A DNA stretch of 21,605 bases from an uncultured Verrucomicrobia subdivision 3 bacterium (GTDB taxonomy: Bacteria > Verrucomicrobiota > Verrucomicrobiae > Limisphaerales > UBA11358), in assembly GCA_903847285.1 (NCBI GenBank), contig CAINDH010000106.1:1-21605 (forward strand). The letters run 5' to 3'. The notes beneath the pieces were generated by a model, which searched no databases, was not told the DNA's origin, and was given only the letters and a program-made list of their open reading frames with translations. Shown piece by piece: positions 6,854-15,638 of the stretch. Made by a program: the position numbers and the translations under genes. Each line of letters begins with the position of its first letter. The first letter of the stretch is position 1.

Positions 6854-8281
6854 ATGTCGTCATCGTCTGATTTGAAAAATAGTGCGCGTCCGCCGCTGGA
6901 TATTGTTGCTCTCGCAAAGGAGCACGCCGGGAAAAATTACGAGCTGCACGCGGAGCACATCAATCCCGCGAATGTCAAAACGCTCAAGACCATTGGTTTT
7001 GATCGCTGTTACACGCGCGCCGAAGGGCCGTATCTATGGGATGTAAAAGGCGACCGATATTTGGATTTGCTCTCCGGCTACGGCGTATTCGGACTTGGTC
7101 GTAATCACCCGGAGATTCGCCGGGTGCTTAAAGAGTTTCTCGACGCGGATTTGCCGAGTCTTGTGAAAATGGAGGCACCGTTGCTGTCTGGCTTGCTCGC
7201 TGCCGAGTTGAAGAAGCGGATGCCGAATGAACTCGATATGGTGTTCTTTACCAATTCCGGCGCGGAAGGCGTGGAGACCGCGATTAAATACGCCAAGTGT
7301 GCCACCGGAAAGCCGGCGATTATCCATTGCAAAAAATCTTTCCACGGCTTGAGCACTGGCGCGCTTTCAGTGAATGGCGATGATTCATTCCGCGACGGCT
7401 TCGGGCCGTTCCTTCCGGATTGTCGTGCGATTCCGTTCAATGATTTAGAAGCACTGGAAAAAGAATTGAAGAAGGGCGATGTCGCGGGCTTCATCGTCGA
7501 GCCGGTTCAGGGTAAGGGCGTAAACATTCCTTCGCCCGGCTATCTGCTCGCAGCGCAGCAACTTTGCCGCAAGCACGGCGCGCTATTCATTGACGACGAA
7601 GTGCAGTCTGGCATGGGTCGCACGGGAAAATTTCTCGCCATAGAACATGACGGCGCGGTTGACCCTGACATTGTCATTCTAGCGAAAACACTTTCCGCCG
7701 GTTTCGTGCCAGTGGGCGCAGTATTGTGCAAGAAGTGGATTCACGAAAAAGTTTTCTCCTCCATGTCGCGCTCGGTGGTGCACAGCTCCACGTTCAGCCA
7801 AGGAAGTTTTGCGATGGCCGCCGGTCTCGCCTCGCTTGACGTGCTCGACCGCGAAAACCTCATCGCCAACGCCGCTAAAATGGGGGACTACCTTGGGCAA
7901 GGCTTGACCGCAATGATTCCGCGTTTTGAATTCATGAAGGAAGTCCGCTGGCGCGGCTTGATGGTTGGCATCGAATTTGGTTCGCCCAAATCCATCTCGT
8001 TAAAGATCGCTTGGACGACTTGTCACACGCTCGACAAGAGTCTGTTTCCGCAAGCTGCGGTGATTCCATTATTGGACAAGCATCACATCATCACGCAGGT
8101 CGCCGGTCACAATGTCGATGTGGTCAAACTGCTGCCGCCGCTCATCCTCACGCAGACCGATGCGGATTATTTCCTAAAATCTTTCGAAGACGTGATGGTG
8201 CAGATGCACAAGTTCCCAGGCCCAGCGTGGGACGTGTTGACGAGTATCGGCAAAATGGCAATCTCGCAACGAGCGCGGTGA
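6854..8281 (+). CDS. Class III PLP-dependent aminotransferase
   Basis: A 475-residue fold-type I aminotransferase of the acetylornithine/putrescine/4-aminobutyrate group. YLDLLSGYGVFGLGRNHP is the N-terminal signature. FFTNSGAEGVETAIKYAK binds the PLP phosphate, FIDDEVQSGMGRTGKF contains the PLP-contacting Asp248, and Lys278 in VILAKTLSAGFVPVGA should form the Schiff base. VVHSSTFSQGSFAMAAGLA follows, as in the family. The substrate cannot be read from the sequence; polyamine, acetylornithine-like or lipid-linked (HpnO-like) substrates are possible. The start ATG at 6854 lacks an SD sequence. The gene is separated from its neighbours by 124 nt upstream and 172 nt downstream and seems to stand alone. 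The C-terminal tail of about 25 residues past the fold is not recognised. Confidence 0.9.
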   Translation: MSSSSDLKNSARPPLDIVALAKEHAGKNYELHAEHINPANVKTLKTIGFDRCYTRAEGPYLWDVKGDRYLDLLSGYGVFGLGRNHPEIRRVLKEFLDADLPSLVKMEAPLLSGLLAAELKKRMPNELDMVFFTNSGAEGVETAIKYAKCATGKPAIIHCKKSFHGLSTGALSVNGDDSFRDGFGPFLPDCRAIPFNDLEALEKELKKGDVAGFIVEPVQGKGVNIPSPGYLLAAQQLCRKHGALFIDDEVQSGMGRTGKFLAIEHDGAVDPDIVILAKTLSAGFVPVGAVLCKKWIHEKVFSSMSRSVVHSSTFSQGSFAMAAGLASLDVLDRENLIANAAKMGDYLGQGLTAMIPRFEFMKEVRWRGLMVGIEFGSPKSISLKIAWTTCHTLDKSLFPQAAVIPLLDKHHIITQVAGHNVDVVKLLPPLILTQTDADYFLKSFEDVMVQMHKFPGPAWDVLTSIGKMAISQRAR

Positions 8282-8309
8282 ACGCGCCGGTTCGAGCAGG
8301 GGAATAGTC

Positions 8310-8338
8310 TTGACGGGTGAAAGGCAACACTTTAGGTT
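8310..8338 (+). promoter_or_regulatory. Candidate sigma-70 promoter of the nusA-infB cluster
   Basis: TTGACG (8310-8315, 5 of 6 to the -35 consensus) is followed after 17 bp by TAGGTT (8333-8338), which keeps the key first, second and last -10 bases. A start near 8345 would place the hairpin at 8379-8412 inside a leader of about 110 nt. Confidence 0.45.
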
Positions 8339-8378
8339 GCGGAAACTAAAGCGGAGTTTTGCTGGTCGTCCAGCGTGC

Positions 8379-8412
8379 GAAAGTCGGAGACAAAGGTCTT
8401 TCCGACTTTTTT
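8379..8412 (+). terminator. Intrinsic terminator-like hairpin in the nusA leader (possible attenuator)
   Basis: AAAGTCGGA (8380-8388) pairs with TCCGACTTT (8401-8409). The stem continues as GAC (8389-8391) with GTC (8396-8398) across an AAAG tetraloop, with a 2-nt bulge. T's run from 8407 to 8412. It is a convincing Rho-independent terminator. It ends 41 nt before the nusA ATG, which leaves hardly any room for a promoter behind it, so readthrough or attenuation is likely. It may also end the upstream aminotransferase transcript. Confidence 0.8.
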
Positions 8413-8453
8413 GTTCGCCGGATGCAGAGCAGATACCCCGCGCAGTTACAGTT

Positions 8454-9710
8454 ATGAATGCTGATTTTTTAGCCGGATTGGAATTTTGGGAGCGTGAAAA
8501 AGGCGTCAGCCGTGAGGTTCTCATGGCTGCCGTTCACGAGGCGTTGTTGCAGGCGGCCAAAAAGGCCGTCGGCCCCGCACGTGAACTCCGCGTGGAGATG
8601 GATTCCAAAAACGGTGATATCAAGGCGTTCGCCAAACTCATCGTGGCGGACAAGGTTGTTTCTCAGCACGACCAGATTTCCGTGTTCGACGCGCGCCGAA
8701 TCAAAGCCGATTCCAAGGTGGGCGACGAAATCGAAAAGGAGGTCACCCCTACTGGCTTTGGTCGTGTGGCCGCGCAATACGCCAAGCAGGCGCTGATGCA
8801 GAAAGTGCGTCAGGCCGAGAAAGCGCAGATTCTGACTGAATACAAAGACCGCGTGGGTGATATCATCAGCGGCACGGTTCGTCGTTTTGACCGCTCAGAC
8901 GTGATTTTGGATCTTGGTAAATTTGAGGCCATCATGCCTAACAAGGAGCGCGTTCCTACCGAGGAATATCAAGTGGGCGAGCGCATCCGCTGTCTTGTGA
9001 AGGCTGTGCAAGAAGGTTCACACGGCCCGGAAATTATTTTATCCCGCGCCGACCCAAAGTTCATCATCAAACTTTTTTCCGTCGAGGTTTCTGAAATCAG
9101 CGACGGCACGATTGAGATCAAGGGCATCGCGCGCGAGCCCGGTTTCCGAACGAAAATGGCGGTTTATTCCCGCGACCCAAAAGTTGATCCTGTTGGCGCG
9201 TGCGTCGGAATGCGCGGTCAGCGCGTGAAGAACATCGTTCGCGAGCTTAATAACGAAAAAGTGGACGTGATTCCGTGGTCCTCGGACATCAAGGCGTATG
9301 TCACAAAGGCGCTGGAACCAGCAAAGATCAAGACTATCGAGTTGCAGGAGCAGGGCAAGCGTCTGAAAATTTTAGTGGCGGAAGACCAGTTATCACTCGC
9401 GATTGGCAAGCGCGGCCAGAACGCCCGCCTCACGGCGCGGTTGCTGGGCTGGGAAGTGGATATTGACGCCGAGCACATCGTCACCAAGGGCTTCGAGGAA
9501 AAAGTTGCGGAAGCTGTAGAGGCGATTGCAACGATTCCAGGGATTACGCGTGAGCAGGCGGATGCGCTCGTCCACGCGGGGGTTACGCGGCTGGAAGATT
9601 TGCTGTCGGCGGAAGCCGGTGACATCGCGGACATTTCCGGTGTCGGTGAAAACGCGGCGGCGATTTTGGCTGCAGCACACGCTGAGGCCGATCGTCGCGC
9701 AAAGAATTGA
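8454..9710 (+). CDS. nusA: Transcription termination/antitermination factor NusA
   Basis: A 418-residue NusA beginning MNADFLAGLEFWEREKGV. The frame is open back to 8310, but that part is leader sequence spanning the terminator, so the ATG at 8454 is chosen. Domains in order are: N-terminal RNA polymerase-binding domain (1-125); S1 domain (about 130-200, GDIISGTVRRFDRSDVILDL); KH1 and KH2 (about 200-350, with PVGACVGMRGQRVKNIV and LSLAIGKRGQNARL); and a C-terminal helix-hairpin-helix region (about 358-415, IPGITREQADALV and ISGVGENAA). NusA binds RNA polymerase and nascent RNA and modulates pausing, termination and antitermination. It heads the infB cluster as in many bacteria, but the usual upstream rimP is missing. 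NusA could regulate its own leader hairpin. Confidence 0.97.
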   Translation: MNADFLAGLEFWEREKGVSREVLMAAVHEALLQAAKKAVGPARELRVEMDSKNGDIKAFAKLIVADKVVSQHDQISVFDARRIKADSKVGDEIEKEVTPTGFGRVAAQYAKQALMQKVRQAEKAQILTEYKDRVGDIISGTVRRFDRSDVILDLGKFEAIMPNKERVPTEEYQVGERIRCLVKAVQEGSHGPEIILSRADPKFIIKLFSVEVSEISDGTIEIKGIAREPGFRTKMAVYSRDPKVDPVGACVGMRGQRVKNIVRELNNEKVDVIPWSSDIKAYVTKALEPAKIKTIELQEQGKRLKILVAEDQLSLAIGKRGQNARLTARLLGWEVDIDAEHIVTKGFEEKVAEAVEAIATIPGITREQADALVHAGVTRLEDLLSAEAGDIADISGVGENAAAILAAAHAEADRRAKN

Positions 9711-9801
9711 TTTTATGGTGGCCGCTGAAAACAAACTTGTCTGCGCAGTTCAGCCATGAAGGCGGATTGTTCATTCCGGTCGGCGGCGTTGAAAGATTTA
9801 T

Positions 9802-12234
9802 ATGCCCGTTCGTATTTACGACATCGCGAAGAAATTTGGCCTGGAGAACAAAGAAATTCTCACCAAGGCCAAAGCGCTGGGCATTGCCGCTGCCAAAGTT
9901 CCGTCAAGCTCGCTAGATAAAATCAGCGCCGAGTGGCTCGAAGAAGAACTCGTCAAGGAGCGTCCTGAACTTGCCAACAAGACTGCCAACAAGCCGGTCG
10001 TCGAAACTCCCAAGCCGCCGGTGGTCGAAGAAAAAATTGTTCTCATTACTGCGCCGCCCGCGCCGGAACCGCCGCTGGTCATCATTGAAACAAAAGTAGA
10101 GTCCGCACCTTCCGTTGTTTCAGATGTGCCGCCGCCCGTTGCAGAAATTCCCCAGCCGGTTATTCCGCCGCAGGCTCCCAAGCCCGTGGTTCCTGTAGCG
10201 CCGCCAAAGCCGCAGATGGGAGAGAAAGTGGGTTTCATCCAGCTCGCTCCCCGCCCTAGTTCAACCCGTCCTGGCGAACGCGGCGGTGATCGCGGTGCTA
10301 GCAATTCCTCTCAACAACGTCCGCAGCAGGGTGGTCGTCCCGGCCAGTCGCCGCAACGTGGCCGCGATGGTCGTCCGCAATTTGGTTCTACGCCAGTCAA
10401 GCCTGCCACGCCGCAAGCGCCGAAAATTTCACTGCCATCCGATGCACAGGTCATCACCATCAAGCCGCCCATAGTCGTCCGTGCACTGGCGGAAGCATTG
10501 AAGCAAAAGCCTTTCACCATCATCGCCGAGTTGATGAAGCAAAAAGTCATGGCGACGGTGAATCAGACCATTGACGAAAAAGTCGCCGCGCAAGTTGCCG
10601 CTCATTTTGGTTACAAACTCGAGGCAGAAAAACGCGCGAAGGGCGAAGGTGTGGTTCACCAATCCGAGAAAAAAGTTGAGCTCGATGTGGACGACAAACC
10701 GGAAGACTTGAAGTCGCGCGCTCCGGTTGTAACCATCATGGGCCACGTTGACCACGGCAAAACTTCGTTGCTGGACGTCATCCGCAAGGCGAATGTCGCC
10801 GCCGGCGAATCAGGCGGCATCACGCAGCATATTGGTGCTTACACGATTTCCGTGCCGCATCCCGAGCGCAAAAAAGAACTTGCGCAGATTACTTTTCTCG
10901 ACACGCCCGGCCACGCGGCGTTCAGCTCCATGCGCGCGCGCGGCGCAAATGTCACCGACATCGTCGTGCTCGTTGTCGCGGCGAACGATGGGGTCATGCC
11001 ACAAACGCTCGAAGCCCTCGCGCATGCGAAGGCGGCGAAGGTTCCAATTCTAGTCGCGATTAACAAGTGCGACCATCCGAATTCAAATCCCCTCAAAGTG
11101 CGCCAGCAGTTGCAGGAAAAGGGTCTCGTGCCGGACGATTGGGGTGGCGACACGATTTACGTCGAATGTTCCGCGCTCACAAAGCTCGGCGTGGACAAGC
11201 TACTGGAAATGATTTTGCTGCAGGCAGACTTGCTGGAGTTGAAAGCAAATCCCGACCGCAATGCCAAGGGCAATGTCATTGAGTCCGGCGTTTCCCCCGG
11301 CGGGCCGACCGCGACGGTGCTGGTGCGTAAAGGCACGCTGCATCTCGGTGATGTCATCATCTGCGGCGAGTATCACGGCAAAGTTCGTGCGCTCATCAAC
11401 GAAGAAGGTCAGCGCTTGAAAGTAGCCGGCCCGTCTGTGGCCGTTAGTGTGCTCGGTTTGAATGGCGTGCCAGAGGCTGGATGGGAATTCAGCTCTGTGG
11501 ACGACGAAAAAGCCGCCCGCGCCCTTGCCGAAGAACGCGCACACATTGCCAAAGCCGAGAGCCTAGAAAGCCGCTCGAAGGTCACTCTGGAAAATTTGTT
11601 TGCTTCACTCGATGCCGTTCAAGGAAAAGTTCTCCGCGTTGTCGTCAAGGCCGACACGCAAGGTTCCGTGGAGGCAATTGTCGAGGCGATTAAGAAAATT
11701 GACCAAGACAAAGTATCCCTCGAGATTTTGCACAGCGATGTTGGCACCGTCACGGAAAACGACGTGGCACTTGCATCTGCTTCCAAGTGCGTCATCCTTG
11801 GTTTCCATACTCGGCTAGATAGCACGGCGGCGGAAAAAGCCAAGCACGCTGGCGTGCAGGTGAAACTTTACGCCATCATTTACGAACTCATTGATGAGGT
11901 GAAAGCCGCGATGGCTGGGTTGCTCGATCCGCTTGTCAGGGAAACCATCGTCGGTTCGGCGGAAGTGCGCCAGATTTTTGAATTGTCCAAAGGCATCCCG
12001 GTCGCCGGCTGCTCCGTCACAACTGGCCGTATCGTGCGTGGCAAGGTTCGTGTGCGCCGCAAAAAAGATGTCATCTACGAAGGAGTTACGCAGTCGCTCC
12101 GCCGTTTTCAGGACGAGGTCAACGAAGTTCGCGCCGGTATGGAATGCGGTATCCGCGTGGAGGGCTTCGGTGAATTTCAGATTGGCGACGCGATTGAATG
12201 TTACGCGATCGAAAAAATCGCGGCCAAGTTGTGA
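9802..12234 (+). CDS. infB: Translation initiation factor IF-2
   Basis: An 810-residue GTPase that places initiator tRNA on the 30S subunit and promotes subunit joining. An IF2-N module opens the protein ([18 protein letters not shown]). A long linker (about 65-215) is first Pro/Val-rich and then Gly/Arg/Gln-rich ([19 protein letters not shown]). A second IF2-N-like module follows (about 225-280, [20 protein letters not shown]). The G domain has G1 GHVDHGKT (314-321), the switch I segment [11 protein letters not shown]3 DTPGH (367-371) and G4 NKCD (421-424). Domains II to IV with the fMet-tRNA-binding C-terminal barrel ([15 protein letters not shown]) complete it. It starts 91 nt after nusA directly behind GATTTAT, without an SD sequence; ylxR is absent from that gap. 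Confidence 0.98.
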   Translation: MPVRIYDIAKKFGLENKEILTKAKALGIAAAKVPSSSLDKISAEWLEEELVKERPELANKTANKPVVETPKPPVVEEKIVLITAPPAPEPPLVIIETKVESAPSVVSDVPPPVAEIPQPVIPPQAPKPVVPVAPPKPQMGEKVGFIQLAPRPSSTRPGERGGDRGASNSSQQRPQQGGRPGQSPQRGRDGRPQFGSTPVKPATPQAPKISLPSDAQVITIKPPIVVRALAEALKQKPFTIIAELMKQKVMATVNQTIDEKVAAQVAAHFGYKLEAEKRAKGEGVVHQSEKKVELDVDDKPEDLKSRAPVVTIMGHVDHGKTSLLDVIRKANVAAGESGGITQHIGAYTISVPHPERKKELAQITFLDTPGHAAFSSMRARGANVTDIVVLVVAANDGVMPQTLEALAHAKAAKVPILVAINKCDHPNSNPLKVRQQLQEKGLVPDDWGGDTIYVECSALTKLGVDKLLEMILLQADLLELKANPDRNAKGNVIESGVSPGGPTATVLVRKGTLHLGDVIICGEYHGKVRALINEEGQRLKVAGPSVAVSVLGLNGVPEAGWEFSSVDDEKAARALAEERAHIAKAESLESRSKVTLENLFASLDAVQGKVLRVVVKADTQGSVEAIVEAIKKIDQDKVSLEILHSDVGTVTENDVALASASKCVILGFHTRLDSTAAEKAKHAGVQVKLYAIIYELIDEVKAAMAGLLDPLVRETIVGSAEVRQIFELSKGIPVAGCSVTTGRIVRGKVRVRRKKDVIYEGVTQSLRRFQDEVNEVRAGMECGIRVEGFGEFQIGDAIECYAIEKIAAKL

Positions 12235-12235
12235 A

Positions 12236-12303
12236 TGGATGAGTAGATTGCTGGATGAATGAATCAGCGCGTGCGCTGCATTTTTCTAATCCAATAATCC
12301 AGC
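12236..12303. repeat. Compound repeat element between infB and rbfA
   Basis: Two copies of TGGATGA (12236-12242 and 12252-12258) stand left of a GC-rich palindrome (CAGCGC 12265-12270, GT, GCGCTG 12273-12278). Two copies of TAATCCA (12287-12293 and 12295-12301) stand on the right. TGGAT and ATCCA are complementary, so GCTGGAT (12250-12256) can pair with ATCCAGC (12297-12303) around the inner hairpin. TTTTT follows the inner hairpin at 12281-12285, so it may also act as a weak terminator or processing site inside the operon. Confidence 0.5.
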
Positions 12304-12334
12304 CATCAATAAATCCGATTAACCGTTTTGATTT

Positions 12335-12715
12335 ATGTCCAACCTGCGACACGAACGCGTCCGTGAATTATTAAAGCGCGCGATTGGCGAGGCTATCCGT
12401 CGCGAATTCCACGTCAACGATGTCGGCCTCATCACCGTCAACGACATCGACGTTGGCGGCGACTTGCGAACTGCCGTCATCTTCATCAGCATCCTCGGCA
12501 AACCAGAACAGCAGAAGCGCGGCTTGCAGGTGCTCGAAGAAAATCGCATCCGCCTCCAGCAACTCGTCTCCAAGAGTGTTGTTCTGAAATACACGCCCAC
12601 TTTGAAATTCATCGTGGACGACTCTATTGTGCGCGGCAACCGCGTGTTGCAAATTTTGGATGATCTGGAAAAAAATTCACCTTCCGACACCGGTTCGGCC
12701 AAAAAAACCGAGTGA
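12335..12715 (+). CDS. rbfA: Ribosome-binding factor A
   Basis: A 126-residue single-KH-domain protein that binds the 30S subunit during late 16S rRNA maturation. SNLRHERVRELLKRAIGEAI is the typical N-terminus, GLITVNDIDVGGDLRTAVIF is the central beta region, and LKYTPTLKFIVDDSIVRGN is the strongly conserved C-terminal motif. The last about 18 residues are a polar tail. The start follows TTGATTT directly. The stop overlaps the GTG of the next gene (GTGA, 12712-12715), so the DHH protein is translationally coupled to it. Confidence 0.95.
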   Translation: MSNLRHERVRELLKRAIGEAIRREFHVNDVGLITVNDIDVGGDLRTAVIFISILGKPEQQKRGLQVLEENRIRLQQLVSKSVVLKYTPTLKFIVDDSIVRGNRVLQILDDLEKNSPSDTGSAKKTE

Positions 12716-13695
12716 AAAGCTACCCTCAAGTCATTGACCGGATTCTCGAGATTATCCGTGAACACAGGACGTTTTGCATCGTCGGACACATGAGGCCGGA
12801 CGGCGATTGCATCGGCTCGCAGCTCGGTCTCGCGCTGGCGTTGAAAGCCGAAGGCAAACGCGTGACCGTCTGGAACCAGGATGCAATTCCGCAAAAATAT
12901 AAATTCCTGAACAACGAAGGGATGTTTGAGAAGCCGAAGCACGGCGAAAAATTTGACTGCGTCATCGCCACCGACTGCGCGAGCTTTGAGCGGCTCGGCA
13001 AAGCGGGTGAGTGCATCTGTGAGCGGAAAGTTTTTATCAATATTGACCACCACGTCAGCAATACACGCTACGCCGATGTGAATTGGATTTCACCGCGCGA
13101 ACCGAGTTGCGGGGAATTGATTTACAAGCTGATGACCATCGCGCGCTGGCCGATCACCAAGCCAATTGCGGATCTACTCTTCACCGCCATCTCAACTGAC
13201 ACTGGCTCGTTTCAATACGCCACGACGCGTCCCGGCACATTTCACGCCGGCGCTAAACTTGTTACGCGCGGCGCGAACCTCGCGAAAATTTGCGACGAGG
13301 TTTATCAGTCGTATCCGCTTTCCCGCGCGAAACTGCTCAAGCACGTCTATTCCAAATTCCGCCTGTCGCCCGACGAGAAAATCGCGTGGTTCTGGCTCAA
13401 GCAAAAAGATTTTACCCGCACCGGCGCGGAGAGCGACGACACGGAAGGCTTGATCGACCACATCCGCGCCATCGAGCCGGTCGTCGTCGCGTGCGTGTTT
13501 GAGGAAATTGGTCAGGACATGACGCGCATCAGTCTGCGTTCTAAGAGCGACAAGGTGAACGTCAGCGAAATCTGCAAACAGTTCGGCGGCGGCGGACACC
13601 CTGCAGCAGCGGGCGCCCGCATCGCCGGCACGTCGTTGTCCACGCAACGCAAAGTCATTGCGGCGCTAAAACGCGCTTTGAAGGCGGCTAAGTAA
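12712..13695 (+). CDS. nrnA: DHH/DHHA1-family phosphoesterase, NrnA-like (nanoRNase / pAp phosphatase)
   Basis: A 327-residue DHH phosphoesterase. The metal-binding motifs are GHMRPDGDCIGS (25-36), a central DCAS, and the DHH triad Asp112-His113-His114 in INIDHHVSNT. The substrate-binding DHHA1 domain carries FGGGGHPAAAGARI from residue 291. NrnA proteins degrade 2-5 nt RNAs and, in many species, dephosphorylate pAp to AMP; both use the same two-metal site, so the true preference cannot be decided here. A GTG start overlaps the rbfA stop. Position between rbfA and truB is the normal place for nrnA in the infB cluster. Confidence 0.92.
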   Translation: MKSYPQVIDRILEIIREHRTFCIVGHMRPDGDCIGSQLGLALALKAEGKRVTVWNQDAIPQKYKFLNNEGMFEKPKHGEKFDCVIATDCASFERLGKAGECICERKVFINIDHHVSNTRYADVNWISPREPSCGELIYKLMTIARWPITKPIADLLFTAISTDTGSFQYATTRPGTFHAGAKLVTRGANLAKICDEVYQSYPLSRAKLLKHVYSKFRLSPDEKIAWFWLKQKDFTRTGAESDDTEGLIDHIRAIEPVVVACVFEEIGQDMTRISLRSKSDKVNVSEICKQFGGGGHPAAAGARIAGTSLSTQRKVIAALKRALKAAK

Positions 13696-13707
13696 ATATA
13701 ATTTTCC

Positions 13708-14421
13708 ATGCAAGATTTTACTGCCATTGACGGTGCCATCCTTGTTGATAAACCCGCCGGACCAACTTCGCACGATGTGGTTGACGCCATTCGCCGCAAG
13801 TTTGGCATCAAGAAGGTCGGGCATTGCGGCACGCTCGACCCAAACGCGACTGGTTTACTCATCATCGTGCTGGGGCGCGGCACTAAATTGTCTGAACGCC
13901 TCATGGGTGATGACAAAGTTTACGAGGGCACCATTAAATTTGGCGAGGCGACGGACAGTTATGATTGCGATGGCGAAATCACCGGTTCCATGCCCGTGAT
14001 GCCGATGACGCTCGACCAGTTGAACGAAGAGGCCGCGAAATTTATTGGCGACCAGATGCAAGTTCCGCCGATGGTCTCCGCCATCAAGAAAAATGGCGTG
14101 CCGCTTTACAAGCTGGCGCGCAAGGGCATTGAAGTGGAACGCGAGCCGCGTTTGATCCACATCTACAATTGTCGTTTTACCGAATATACCGAGCCGTTGG
14201 GGCAGTTCCGCGTGGCTTGCACGAAGGGGACTTACATCCGGAGCATTGCGCACGACCTTGGCCAAAAACTCGGGTGTGGCGCGCATCTGACGACGTTGCG
14301 GCGCAGTGCGTCAGGTAAATTTGACGTGAAGGATGCGCTCTCGCTGGATGCCGTCTTGAAGCTGACGACGGCTGAATTGGAGAAGCGCGTCATGCCGTTC
14401 CTGAAACTGGCAGCGGCGTAG
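13708..14421 (+). CDS. truB: tRNA pseudouridine(55) synthase TruB
   Basis: A 237-residue pseudouridine synthase that converts U55 in the T-loop of tRNAs. The N-terminus IDGAILVDKPAGPTSHDVV is characteristic, and the catalytic Asp is Asp44 in GHCGTLDPNATGLL. Other motifs are YEGTIKFGEATDSYDCDGE, QVPPMVSAIKKNGVPLY and GTYIRSIAHDLG. It is shorter than E. coli TruB (about 314 residues) and lacks the C-terminal PUA-like extension, as do other short bacterial TruBs. It begins 12 nt after nrnA and probably shares its transcript. Confidence 0.96.
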   Translation: MQDFTAIDGAILVDKPAGPTSHDVVDAIRRKFGIKKVGHCGTLDPNATGLLIIVLGRGTKLSERLMGDDKVYEGTIKFGEATDSYDCDGEITGSMPVMPMTLDQLNEEAAKFIGDQMQVPPMVSAIKKNGVPLYKLARKGIEVEREPRLIHIYNCRFTEYTEPLGQFRVACTKGTYIRSIAHDLGQKLGCGAHLTTLRRSASGKFDVKDALSLDAVLKLTTAELEKRVMPFLKLAAA

Positions 14422-14491
14422 CCATCGAGGTTGAGCGTTACCAATAAAATATTGTGCGGCACTCTGCCGTGATACCGCTACAATTCACACT

Positions 14492-15415
14492 GTGAAAGTC
14501 ATTCGTGCCGCAACTGAATTAGGCAATGGTAGCCGAAAAGTCTGCCTCGCCATCGGTGTGTTTGACGGCGTGCATCTCGGTCACCAGCAAATCATCAGGC
14601 AGACGATTACCGATGCGCGGCAGCACGATGCGGTCGCGGTGGTCATCACGTTTGACCAGCATCCCAACGCGATTGTAGCACCAGACAAAGTTCCGCCCCA
14701 GATTTTTTCGCGTTCACAAAAGTTGCGCGCTATTGAATTGCTCGGTGCGGATGCACTTTTGGAAATTCCGTTTGATAAAAGTTTCAGTGAGAAGACTGGA
14801 GAAGTTTTCATCCGCGAATTGGCGCGTGATTTGGATAATATTTTTTCCATCTGCGTGGGCGCGGATTTTGTTTTTGGCTGCAAGCGCAGCGGCAACGTGG
14901 CGTTGTTGAAAACGCTGGGCGCGGAAAATGGTTTTCAAGTCCACGGCCATGCGGCGGTAGCGTTGGATGGCGAGACGGTCAGCAGCACGCGCATCCGCGA
15001 GGCGGTGCGCTTGGGAAGTCTGGACGCGGCCTGCCAGATGCTCGGACGGCCTTACACAATTTGTGGTGTGGTCGTGCCGGGCGACCGCATCGGTCACACG
15101 CTTGGTTTCCCGACGGCCAATCTGGAGTTGCCAAATCGAGTGCTGCCGACAAATGGCGTTTATGCCGCGAGCGCGCGGGTGGATGGAAAACTTTTCCGCG
15201 CTGCGCTGAACATTGGAGTGCGCCCGACGGTGGCGGCAGCGCAACCGGTATTGCGCGTGGAAGCGCACCTGCTGGATTTCAATGGCGACCTTTATGGCCG
15301 GGAACTGGACGTAGAAGTTGGCTTGAAGCTGCGGGATGAAAGAAAATTTTCCTCCCCTGCGGAATTGCGCGAGCAGATTGCGCGCGACGTGGCGGCGATC
15401 CGAGCTTTGGTTTAA
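14492..15415 (+). CDS. ribF: Bifunctional riboflavin kinase / FAD synthetase
   Basis: A 307-residue enzyme that phosphorylates riboflavin to FMN and adenylates it to FAD. The N-terminal nucleotidyltransferase domain has GVFDGVHLGH (22-31) and SSTRIR (164-169). The C-terminal kinase domain has GDRIGHTLGFPTAN (ending at residue 210), LPTNGVYAA, and the late GRELDVEV segment. The start is GTG, 70 nt after truB, preceded by CAATTCACACT and no SD sequence. Membership in the truB cluster is common in bacteria. I saw no FMN riboswitch upstream. FMN made here would serve flavoproteins such as the nitroreductase at 6082. Confidence 0.96.
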   Translation: MKVIRAATELGNGSRKVCLAIGVFDGVHLGHQQIIRQTITDARQHDAVAVVITFDQHPNAIVAPDKVPPQIFSRSQKLRAIELLGADALLEIPFDKSFSEKTGEVFIRELARDLDNIFSICVGADFVFGCKRSGNVALLKTLGAENGFQVHGHAAVALDGETVSSTRIREAVRLGSLDAACQMLGRPYTICGVVVPGDRIGHTLGFPTANLELPNRVLPTNGVYAASARVDGKLFRAALNIGVRPTVAAAQPVLRVEAHLLDFNGDLYGRELDVEVGLKLRDERKFSSPAELREQIARDVAAIRALV

Positions 15416-15473
15416 AACCGAGTTTTATCTAGGTTTTCATGGGGTTTAATTCGTTTTCGGGTGAAGATTGTCC

Positions 15474-15501
15474 TTGAAATTTCCGCCAAAGACGGTAGCA
15501 T
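15474..15501 (+). promoter_or_regulatory. Candidate sigma-70 promoter for rpoD
   Basis: TTGAAA (15474-15479) and TAGCAT (15496-15501) are spaced by 16 bp in the 223-nt gap before rpoD, the longest gap in the window. This would leave a leader of about 130 nt. No clear hairpin or other gene was seen in the rest of the gap. Confidence 0.4.
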
Positions 15502-15638
15502 AACGGCACGTCGGTCTTCTGGAGTTCGCGATTCCAAGATTCAAAAGTGAACGCGCGTTTGTCGTCAGAAGTCACAGCGATAAGGGTTGGGGAAATAATT
15601 CCTCTGAACTGAAACGGTCATTCCCGGTCAGATTATTT

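Noticed and set aside
8310..8453. Upstream extension of the nusA frame to a TTG at 8310
   Set aside because: It would translate through the terminator-like hairpin, and the added residues are unlike NusA; MNADFLAGLEFW at 8454 fits the family start.
12319..13053. Minus-strand open frame of 244 codons across rbfA and nrnA
   Set aside because: Antisense to two recognised genes and without family signatures.
14422..14491. FMN riboswitch before ribF
   Set aside because: The 70-nt gap is too short and lacks the conserved RFN element; only short palindromes such as CAATA-AAA-TATTG are present.
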